This document shows, piece by piece, positions 1 to 5,863 of a stretch of 8,648 bases of DNA. Each line of letters begins with the position of its first letter. Position 1 is the stretch's first letter. Made by a program: the position numbers and the translations under genes. The stretch is from contig NVTH01000119.1 of assembly GCA_002401525.1 (NCBI GenBank), positions 1,799-10,446 of the forward strand. The letters run 5' to 3'. Source of the DNA: Moraxellaceae bacterium (GTDB taxonomy: Bacteria; Pseudomonadota; Gammaproteobacteria; Pseudomonadales; UBA3067). The notes below the pieces were generated by a model. It had not been told where the DNA came from and did no database searches. It was given only the letters and a program-made list of their open reading frames with translations.

Positions 1-528
1 CAACGTATTCCTTTTGATCCAGCAAAAATTGACACTGAAGATTTTGAATTAGGGATTTTGGCTGGGCTGATGAGCGTGGAAGATTTCGGCGTGAACTCAC
101 TGATGGGGGTACGCGCAGCCTATCATGTCTCTGAGGATTTCTTTTTAGAAGCACAGTACGCCATCACCGACACTGAGCCCACCAGTGCCGAAACCCTTAG
201 TGCATTGCAATTACTCACCGATGAACAGCGAGAGCTTAGCTACTATACCCTTTCTCTAGGCTACAATATTTTACCCAGTGAAGCCTATCTAGGACGTAAA
301 TTTGCGTTCCGTTCCAGCCTATACTTTCTAGCGGGTGCGGGCTCTACGGATTTTGCAGGGGATAAGCATTTCACTATAAGCGTCGGGGCTGGCTATCGGT
401 TTTTATTGAATGACTGGCTGGCGGTTCATTTGGACATGCAAAACAATATGTTTGACCTCGACTTACTAGGCGAAGAAAAAACGCTGCAAAACTTACAATT
501 TCACGTCGGCCTTAGCAGTTTTTTTTAG
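1..528 (+). CDS. Outer-membrane β-barrel domain protein, C-terminal part (5' end outside window)
   Basis: The frame is open from base 1, so the gene starts upstream; 175 residues are visible. The apparent TTG start at 58 lies inside the gene and should not be used. The visible part alternates polar and aromatic/hydrophobic residues in strand-sized blocks (FELGILAGLMS, YYTLSLGYNIL, HFTISVGAGYRFL, LAVHLDMQNNMF) and ends in Phe-Phe, the usual C-terminal aromatic signal for outer-membrane assembly. The pattern 'AKIDTEDFELG...AGLMSVEDFG' and 'SLGYNILP' matches, from memory, the outer membrane beta-barrel domain family TIGR04565. The protein should sit in the outer membrane; its substrate is unknown. 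It is followed after 22 bp by a TlpA-like gene, then DUF4266 and DUF3570 genes, so it probably belongs to their operon. The promoter is off the left edge. Eight T residues (519-526) encode the final Phe codons and the stop; no frameshift is suggested. Confidence 0.85.
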   Translation, partial: QRIPFDPAKIDTEDFELGILAGLMSVEDFGVNSLMGVRAAYHVSEDFFLEAQYAITDTEPTSAETLSALQLLTDEQRELSYYTLSLGYNILPSEAYLGRKFAFRSSLYFLAGAGSTDFAGDKHFTISVGAGYRFLLNDWLAVHLDMQNNMFDLDLLGEEKTLQNLQFHVGLSSFF

Positions 529-550
529 GGTATGAATTAAATCCTTTCTA

Positions 551-1153
551 ATGGAAATTTTTATGAAGTTATTGATGAAAAGAGATGCAAAACAAGATTT
601 GAATACAACAACGAGACGAGCGACGAAGCGACCTACCAAGCGGCACACGAAAAATAGCAGCCACGCAGTTAAAATCAGCACGCTAATGCTTATCATGGTG
701 TTTTTCAGCGGCCTTAGCGTTGCAAAAGAAATTAATCAACCCGCCCCCAATTTCACCTTAAAATCTCTGTCGGGCAAAAATCTGAAGCTGAGCGAATTCC
801 GAGGCCAAGTTATTTTACTCAACTTCTGGGCATCCTGGTGCGGCCCTTGTCGCCAAGAAATGCCCGTCCTCGAAGAAATCCACAATCGCTATAAAGACCT
901 CGGCTTTACCGTGTTAGGGGTCAACGTCGACGAAGATTCCGAAAAAGCAAAACAGCTGTTAAAAGACATCCCCGTCAGCTTCCCAGTTTTATTGGACATA
1001 CAAAACCACACCAGCGAGCTCTATCACCTGGAAGCCATGCCCACCACCATATTAATCGATCGAGACGGCACAATGCGCTACCTACATAAGGGCTATCAAC
1101 CGGGTTTTGAAGAGCATTACAAGCAAGAAATTAAAGCCTTAATTCGAGGTTAA
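551..1153 (+). CDS. TlpA/ResA-family periplasmic thiol-disulfide oxidoreductase
   Basis: A thioredoxin-fold protein of 200 residues, predicted to face the periplasm and handle disulfide exchange. The mature domain begins near residue 60 (QPAPNFTLKSLSGKNLKLSE, typical of the AhpC/TSA-Redoxin-TlpA group). The active site is WCGPC (residues 96-100), and the cis-proline is P164 in AMPTT. 'VLLNFWASWC'-like spacing and the terminal GF-x-EH region also fit TlpA. A hydrophobic segment at about 42-57 (ISTLMLIMVFFSGLSVA) looks like a signal peptide h-region with cleavage after SVA, or an anchor. It is preceded by an unusually long basic stretch (residues 10-35, rich in Lys, Arg and Thr). ATG 551 lacks a clear Shine-Dalgarno; ATG 563 (weak GGAA upstream), ATG 575 and TTG 599 are alternatives, and none removes all of the basic stretch. 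The gap to the lipoprotein gene is only 4 bp, so co-translation is likely. Its partner may be the Cys-X-Cys tail of that lipoprotein (inference). Confidence 0.9.
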   Translation: MEIFMKLLMKRDAKQDLNTTTRRATKRPTKRHTKNSSHAVKISTLMLIMVFFSGLSVAKEINQPAPNFTLKSLSGKNLKLSEFRGQVILLNFWASWCGPCRQEMPVLEEIHNRYKDLGFTVLGVNVDEDSEKAKQLLKDIPVSFPVLLDIQNHTSELYHLEAMPTTILIDRDGTMRYLHKGYQPGFEEHYKQEIKALIRG

Positions 1154-1157
1154 AACC

Positions 1158-1382
1158 ATGAAATATTGTTTACCCATTCTAATGGCGTTGATTGTTTTGT
1201 TATCCGCTTGTGCGCCGATCAAACCTTGGGTTAAACCCTATCAACGCAACAATCTAGCGGACCCCATTATGAGCTTTGATCGCGACCCTGCTTCAACTGC
1301 TTATATGCACCACGTCTATCAAGCTAGAGAAGGAGCGAGAGGTGCAGAAGGAGGCTCGGGGGGAGGTTGTGGCTGTAATTAA
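1158..1382 (+). CDS. DUF4266 small lipoprotein with C-terminal GGGCGCN tail
   Basis: A 74-residue lipoprotein. Residues 1-17 form a signal peptide with a lipobox LSAC (15-18); Cys18 would be lipidated. The +2 residue is Ala, not Asp, so sorting to the outer membrane is expected. The mature part is short: 'KPWVKPYQRNNLADPIM' (22-38), a 'DRDP' turn, a central 'HHVYQAREGARG' segment, then a glycine-rich tail ending G68-G-G-C71-G-C73-N74. This matches my memory of DUF4266 (Pfam PF14086), in which the GCGCN ending is the most conserved part. No function is established to my knowledge. The CXC pair could bind a metal, form a redox disulfide, or be a modification or recognition signal; the neighbouring TlpA protein makes a thiol role attractive (inference). 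A good GAGGT Shine-Dalgarno (1146-1150) lies 7 nt upstream of the ATG. The 3' end overlaps the start of the DUF3570 gene in another frame. The gene is easily missed because of its size. Confidence 0.88.
   Translation: MKYCLPILMALIVLLSACAPIKPWVKPYQRNNLADPIMSFDRDPASTAYMHHVYQAREGARGAEGGSGGGCGCN
1328..1366 (+). promoter_or_regulatory. Purine-rich Shine-Dalgarno cluster inside the DUF4266 gene, for the DUF3570 start
   Basis: Three ribosome-binding-like elements occur in the codons for the Glu/Gly-rich tail of the lipoprotein: AAGGAG (1330-1335), AAGGAGG (1348-1354) and GGGGAGG (1360-1366). The second lies 14 nt before GTG 1369; the third lies 2 nt before that GTG but 11 nt before ATT 1378. Spacing is therefore imperfect for either start. 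Still, the position shows that the DUF3570 gene is translated from a start overlapping the end of the lipoprotein gene, not from TTG 1276 farther upstream. Confidence 0.5.
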
Positions 1383-2571
1383 ATTAACGCGCTTTTTTCC
1401 ACTGCCAATAAAACCAACACCGAGTCGCTTCAGCACTTTGCAAAGATTGCTTGCGCCATTCGCGATCACACTATGCTTTCTTACATCACCCACCCTCAGC
1501 TCGGTACTGCCTGAAGATCGAGCCGATGTGTTATACCACTCTTACGATGGCGGTGGCGTCACCATAAGCGGCCCCTCTATATTGGTGCGTAAAGGCTTCA
1601 AAGAAAAATATTCTGCCAGCGCCAATTATTACGTCGATAAAGTCAGCAGTGCCTCCATCGATGTTGTATCAACCGCAAGTAAGTACACCGAAGAACGCAC
1701 CGAATACAGTGTTGGAATTGATTACCTTGAGAATAAGACCACCCTCAGCTCCGGTTTTGGCAACAGCAGTGAAAACGACTACGAGGCGGAAACCTTCTTC
1801 TTTAACTTCTCACAAGATTTCTTCGGCGATCTTAGCACCCTATCGCTGGGCTTTTCCCAAGGGTCTGACGACGTGATGAAAACAGGCGACGCCAATTTTT
1901 TAGAACACGTCGATCGCAAGAACTATAAACTCAGCCTGACTCAAATTATCAGTAAAAACTTTATCGCCAATTTATCTTTTGAGACCATCACAGACCAAGG
2001 CTTTCTCAACAACCCCTATCGTTCAGTGCGTTTTCTTACCGTCCCCAACGGCACAAATCATGACTATCAGAACGAGCAATATCCCAACACTCGCACCAGT
2101 GACGCATTCGCTCTAAAAGGCATTTATTACCTGCCGTATCGAGCCGCATTGAAAATGGAATATCGCTATTTCTCCGACAGCTGGGATATTAAAGCCAATA
2201 CTTTTGGAGTCGAATACCGGCACCCATTCAAGAATCATTGGCTGGCCGAATTCAGGGTACGGCAGTATTCGCAAAATAAAGCAGACTTTTACTCAGACCT
2301 CTTTGATTTTAAAAATGCTCAAGAATTTCTCGCCCGAGACAAAGAGCTCAGCACTTTTAGCTCCCTCACTTTAGGCGCCACCCTTTCTTATGAGCGCAAA
2401 ATCACCCATCAGCGATTCATCGACAGAACCTCGGTGACCCTAGGCTACGACTACATCAGTTTTGACTACGACAATTTCAGAGAAATCAATTTATTGCTTG
2501 ATTCAGGCACGGAACCTTTGTACAGCTTTAGCGCCAATGTAATACGTTTCTATTTTTCCGCCTGGTATTAA
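1369..2571 (+). CDS. DUF3570 predicted outer-membrane β-barrel protein
   Basis: With the GTG start at 1369 the protein has 400 residues. A hydrophobic segment at about 27-46 (LLAPFAITLCFLTSPTLSSV) acts as signal peptide. It is followed by the hallmark LPEDRAD (47-53) and YDGGGVTISGPS, which I recall as the N-terminus of DUF3570 (Pfam PF12094). The rest is a run of amphipathic strands with many Tyr/Phe residues (ASANYYVDK, EYSVGIDYLEN, LKMEYRYFSD, TSVTLGYDYIS), a conserved-looking 'TDQGFLNNPYRSVRF', and a terminal FYFSAWY, all consistent with an outer-membrane barrel. Function is unknown. Starts considered: GTG 1369 (chosen; overlaps the lipoprotein gene by 14 bp), ATT 1378 (would give MKLTRFF), and TTG 1438 (gives a compact signal peptide but has no Shine-Dalgarno). 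It is the last gene of the left operon; I see no hairpin terminator after it. An ApbE (FAD:protein FMN transferase) gene, which I recall near such clusters, is absent from the window. Confidence 0.87.
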   Translation: MAVIKLTRFFPLPIKPTPSRFSTLQRLLAPFAITLCFLTSPTLSSVLPEDRADVLYHSYDGGGVTISGPSILVRKGFKEKYSASANYYVDKVSSASIDVVSTASKYTEERTEYSVGIDYLENKTTLSSGFGNSSENDYEAETFFFNFSQDFFGDLSTLSLGFSQGSDDVMKTGDANFLEHVDRKNYKLSLTQIISKNFIANLSFETITDQGFLNNPYRSVRFLTVPNGTNHDYQNEQYPNTRTSDAFALKGIYYLPYRAALKMEYRYFSDSWDIKANTFGVEYRHPFKNHWLAEFRVRQYSQNKADFYSDLFDFKNAQEFLARDKELSTFSSLTLGATLSYERKITHQRFIDRTSVTLGYDYISFDYDNFREINLLLDSGTEPLYSFSANVIRFYFSAWY

Positions 2572-2610
2572 ATCAATAATCCAACCCACTTCATTCCCCT
2601 AATTTATATC

Positions 2611-2651
2611 GCTTATAACTATTCACGATATGTAATCTGCCGTTTATAAGC
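2611..2651. repeat. Short inverted repeat (GCTTATAA / TTATAAGC) in the spacer before the kinase gene
   Basis: The arms GCTTATAA (2611-2618) and TTATAAGC (2644-2651) are perfect 8-bp inverted copies around a 25-nt centre. A second, overlapping pair, ATATCG (2606-2611) and CGATAT (2626-2631), could form an alternative structure, and a palindrome CCCTAGGG follows at 2653-2660. It sits about 100 bp upstream of the candidate kinase promoter. It could be an operator or a weak transcription-end structure, but AT-rich spacers produce such matches by chance. There is no T-tract, so it is not a typical terminator. Confidence 0.25.
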
Positions 2652-2746
2652 TCCCTAGGGCAAGAATCGATTGGGTAGCGATATTGTCTACTATCAGAGC
2701 ATCTATTAACGGCTGGAGCATTTTGAAGAATGTTTCTATCTGAAAT

Positions 2747-2755
2747 TGCTATACT
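2747..2755 (+). promoter_or_regulatory. Extended -10 promoter candidate for the sensor kinase
   Basis: TGCTATACT (2747-2755) is an extended -10 element with TATACT one base from the σ70 consensus. A TTGAAG at 2723-2728 is too far (21 nt) to be a standard -35, which is less important for extended -10 promoters. Transcription would begin near 2762 and leave a leader of about 84 nt before the GTG at 2846. The kinase is thus probably transcribed separately from the upstream barrel/TlpA operon. Confidence 0.45.
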
Positions 2756-2845
2756 TTTAGAGTGCGAAATAACTGCGCAATATCCAGCGTAGAGTTTCGC
2801 TACATTATTACTAAAGCAAACTGAATGAAAAATTAGAGCGCGCCA

Positions 2846-5839
2846 GTGAAACCGAGCGAGATATTTCTTCGCACACTCCTCATCCTGTGCAACATTAGCT
2901 TTTCCACCTTGGCATTTTCAAAGGGTGAAGCCCTGCCTCAAGAGTCCAATACAGCAACACCGCAAACAACGGAGCAATTACTAACCATTTCCCCAGGCCT
3001 AGAGCGATATTCAATTGGCCCCTATTCTTACGCTATTGAGGACCCCAGCCGCTCACTAAAGATTAACGACCTTTTAAAAATACCTTCGTCAGAATGGCAA
3101 ATAATTGATCGGAGCACGCTTTCTCTTGGCTTTAATAAATCCCCTCACTGGTTTAAAACCACCATTAAAAGTGTTTCTTCTACGCAGAGCGAGTGGATTT
3201 ACCGCCTCGAATACCCGCCATTAGATTTCGTTGATTTTTTCGTAATCCGTGAGAATACAATCATTTCACACCAAATTAGCGGAGATCATGTTGCCGTCGA
3301 AAAACAAACCTCGAATCACCGGGCTCACTTGTTTAAGATTCAAGTACCTAAAAATGAAAAGGTCGACATTTACGTTAGAATTTCAACCCAAAGCGCTTTA
3401 CAGTTTTCGGCACAGCTACTATCAACCTCCGCCCATATCAACATAGGTCGTAACAATCAATTGCTCGCCGGATTATTTTTCGGCATGCTAATCCTACTAT
3501 TTTTTTACCATACGCTGTTTTTTTTGCAAATAAAGGACCCACGTTATTTGGGCTATCTAATTTATTTAGGGGGATTTATTGGCTTTCAGTTACTAGTCAC
3601 GGATGAAGTAGCGGAACATTTTATCACTGAAGATCGAAGCCGAGTGAACGAATTTATTCTTATATCAATCAGTATCTGCGCCATAGGAATGCTGTTTTTA
3701 TCGAAGACATTTTTAGAGTTAAAATCTACCGACCCCACATTAAATTTATTACATAACGTTGGCATTGCTGCCTACCTTGCACTGCCTGTTTATTCCGCCC
3801 TTGCCGACTACCGTCATAGTATTATCCTGGTGACCGGGATGACATTAGCGTTTGCAGGATTACTGCTGTTGAGCGGCGCGTTGCGTTTACTAAAGGGCTT
3901 CAAACCCGCTCGATATTACATGATCGGTTGGAGCTTCTTTATTATTGGTCTATTAGTTTATACCTTCCAAACACTTGGACTAATAGCCTCCACTACGTTG
4001 ACTCATTATGCAATCCAGATTGGCTCCTTATTTGGAATGATCTCTCTATCGTTAGCGTTGACCGACAGAATATCAATACTGTCCTCCAATGCTCATCATT
4101 TACAAAATAAACACGTCCTAACACTTCAAAGCGAAGTGGACATTAAAACCCAACAACTGCAAAAAATAACGCAAGAAGCGGAAAAATCCAAACACATCGC
4201 CGAACGAGAACACGATAAATCAGAACAAGCAAATCGAACCAACGGGCAATTTCTAGCCAATATGAGTCACGAAATACGCACCCCAATGAATGGCGTTTTA
4301 GGGCTGGTAGATATCTTGTCAGATACAAAACTAGATGACCTCCAACGCCGTTATATCGATTCTATGCGCGTATCAGGGCTTGCTCTACTTAGGGTTATTA
4401 ACGATATATTAGACTATTCAAAAATGGAAGCCGGGAAATTAGACATCGAGTTCGTGGAATTCGAAATCAGCCAACTCATTGACGAGTGTATGGAATTATT
4501 CGCAGACAAAGTAAACATCAGTAATATATCACTCGTGTGTCACATTAGCCGGGATGTGCCTACGAAATTTTGCGCGGACCCAGTGAGGATACGACAAATA
4601 ATTCTTAACCTGCTTAGCAACGCGTTTAAATTTACTGAACAAGGGCAGGTCATAATCAAAGTAGATTTAATATCAACCAATGATGATCACTGCATCATTA
4701 AATTTCGAATTATTGATTCAGGCATAGGAATATCAAAAGAGAAAAGAGAGCGCCTATTCAAACCTTTTTCTCAAGCGGACGCATCGAGCACTCGCATTTA
4801 TGGCGGTACGGGTTTAGGTTTATCAATATGCCTTACTTTAAGTAGTTTACTGGGAGGAGAAATCGGCATAGAAGAAAACCGAGATTCTGGTTCAGACGTT
4901 TGGTTTACAGTGTTAGTAAAACTAACCGAGAAAACAACCAACAGCAATCAAACTCCGATTCCTTCACACCCTTCACACGATATGGAGCCGCCTTTATCAA
5001 TTATCATATTGAATGAAAATGAAGCAGTGAATCAGGTCTATTGTGATCAATTTAAAGACTGGAATCTCAACGCTAAATCAGCAACAAACACCCAGCAATT
5101 CGAAGCGCTTTTAACAGCGTCCTCGTCGGAGGATAAACCACAGGAAAAAGCGCCAATTCCCATTGTGTTCATCGATTCTAATTTCAAGCAGAACGGGTTA
5201 AGAGTCGGCCAGCATCTCGTGCTCGCTTACCCCAATGTGAAAAGGTGGATTTATATGTGTCCACTTAAGAATCCAACTAATTCAAAAGCAGCGCTGGATA
5301 AAGGTTTTACTGAAATACTTGAATTACCAGCGGGCCCCCATGCCATAAAAGCACAACTATCTAAATCCCCTTCCAAAGAATCAGAAATAGACGCCCTTCG
5401 CCCTCCGGTTGCATCACATAAGATGAACTTTTCAGAAGTACACACTTTAGTAGCAGAAGACAACCCTGTAAATCAGATCGTAGTGAAAGCGGCGTTAAAG
5501 AAAGTTGGCATCATTCCAGACGTTGCGAACAACGGTAAGGAAGCCGTAGAGTTCATTGGCAATGGTGAAAAACGCTACGATTTAGTACTCATGGATTGTG
5601 AAATGCCTATTATGGACGGCTTCACAGCGACTCGAATTATAAAAGGCCTAATCCTCAAAAAAACACCTTATGTTTGCGGATTGAGCGCTCATGCAAACCA
5701 AGAAGCAAAAGACAAAGGCTTTGATGCGGGCATGGACCACTACCTGACCAAACCGCTCAATAGACAAGAGCTTTACGATCTTATTGAGATAATTGCTGAA
5801 TCCCCAAGCGATGAAAGTAACTCAAGCAAAAGCGCCTAA
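2846..5839 (+). CDS. Hybrid sensor histidine kinase, 7TMR-DISM type, with degenerate plus intact receiver domains
   Basis: An inner-membrane hybrid kinase of 997 residues. In order: signal peptide (1-25); periplasmic 7TMR-DISMED2-like β-rich domain (about 50-195); seven hydrophobic helices (about 207-226, 234-251, 270-287, 303-320, 325-347, 357-377, 386-405), the 7TMR-DISM_7TM unit; coiled coil (about 408-468); HisKA with H475 in NMSHEIRTP; HATPase_c with N588/N592, DSGIGIS (624-630), the KPF box (639-641) and GGTGLGLS (653-660). Next, about 717-840 resembles a receiver but the acidic pair is replaced by N723-E724 and the Lys-Pro by ELP; D777 remains. The last domain (865-985) is an intact receiver: E871/D872, phosphoacceptor D917 in LMDCEMPIMDG, S947 and K969. 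No HPt domain or output domain is present, so phosphate should go to an HPt protein elsewhere. GTG 2846 is the first start after an in-frame TAG at 2834; its Shine-Dalgarno is weak. The ligand is unknown; such sensors are thought to bind small molecules such as carbohydrates. Confidence 0.93.
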   Translation: MKPSEIFLRTLLILCNISFSTLAFSKGEALPQESNTATPQTTEQLLTISPGLERYSIGPYSYAIEDPSRSLKINDLLKIPSSEWQIIDRSTLSLGFNKSPHWFKTTIKSVSSTQSEWIYRLEYPPLDFVDFFVIRENTIISHQISGDHVAVEKQTSNHRAHLFKIQVPKNEKVDIYVRISTQSALQFSAQLLSTSAHINIGRNNQLLAGLFFGMLILLFFYHTLFFLQIKDPRYLGYLIYLGGFIGFQLLVTDEVAEHFITEDRSRVNEFILISISICAIGMLFLSKTFLELKSTDPTLNLLHNVGIAAYLALPVYSALADYRHSIILVTGMTLAFAGLLLLSGALRLLKGFKPARYYMIGWSFFIIGLLVYTFQTLGLIASTTLTHYAIQIGSLFGMISLSLALTDRISILSSNAHHLQNKHVLTLQSEVDIKTQQLQKITQEAEKSKHIAEREHDKSEQANRTNGQFLANMSHEIRTPMNGVLGLVDILSDTKLDDLQRRYIDSMRVSGLALLRVINDILDYSKMEAGKLDIEFVEFEISQLIDECMELFADKVNISNISLVCHISRDVPTKFCADPVRIRQIILNLLSNAFKFTEQGQVIIKVDLISTNDDHCIIKFRIIDSGIGISKEKRERLFKPFSQADASSTRIYGGTGLGLSICLTLSSLLGGEIGIEENRDSGSDVWFTVLVKLTEKTTNSNQTPIPSHPSHDMEPPLSIIILNENEAVNQVYCDQFKDWNLNAKSATNTQQFEALLTASSSEDKPQEKAPIPIVFIDSNFKQNGLRVGQHLVLAYPNVKRWIYMCPLKNPTNSKAALDKGFTEILELPAGPHAIKAQLSKSPSKESEIDALRPPVASHKMNFSEVHTLVAEDNPVNQIVVKAALKKVGIIPDVANNGKEAVEFIGNGEKRYDLVLMDCEMPIMDGFTATRIIKGLILKKTPYVCGLSAHANQEAKDKGFDAGMDHYLTKPLNRQELYDLIEIIAESPSDESNSSKSA

Positions 5840-5856
5840 AAAAAGCGCCTTTGCTT
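5824..5856. terminator. Inverted repeat between convergent genes, probable bidirectional terminator
   Basis: The arms AAGCAAAAGCGC (5824-5835) and GCGCCTTTGCTT (5845-5856) form a 12-bp stem with one imperfect position around a 9-nt loop that contains seven A residues on the + strand. In the - strand RNA the odd position is a G·U pair, so the stem is continuous; in the + strand RNA it is an A·C mismatch. The kinase stop codon lies in the loop, and the SDR stop is 7 bases to the right. A canonical T-tract after the stem is missing in both directions. The location and stem strength still suggest transcription termination or 3'-end protection, better suited to the leftward transcript. Confidence 0.5.
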
Positions 5857-5863
5857 ATAGTCA

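Noticed and set aside
58..60. TTG 58 as start of the first gene
   Set aside because: The frame is open to base 1 and the upstream residues (DPAKIDTEDFELG) fit the barrel family, so the gene is cut by the window edge.
519..526. Run of eight T residues as a frameshift site or terminator
   Set aside because: It encodes the final Phe codons and the stop of a barrel whose C-terminal Phe is expected, and no GC-rich stem precedes it.
493..696. 67-codon open frame on the - strand
   Set aside because: It is antisense to the end of the barrel gene and the start of the TlpA gene; its composition mirrors the basic low-complexity stretch, and it has no recognisable domain.
1276..1368. TTG 1276 as start of the DUF3570 gene
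   Set aside because: It would overlap about 107 bp of the lipoprotein gene, has no good Shine-Dalgarno, and adds residues with no signal-peptide character; the purine-rich signals lie further downstream.
2821..2895. A frame reading LNEKLERASETERD, like a coiled-coil fragment of another kinase
   Set aside because: It is short, closed by a TAA just upstream at 2812, and overlaps the true kinase start out of frame; probably chance.
5828..5850. Direct repeat AAAAGCGCCT (5828-5837 and 5841-5850) as a separate element
   Set aside because: It follows from the self-complementary GCGC inside the larger inverted repeat, which explains the stretch better.
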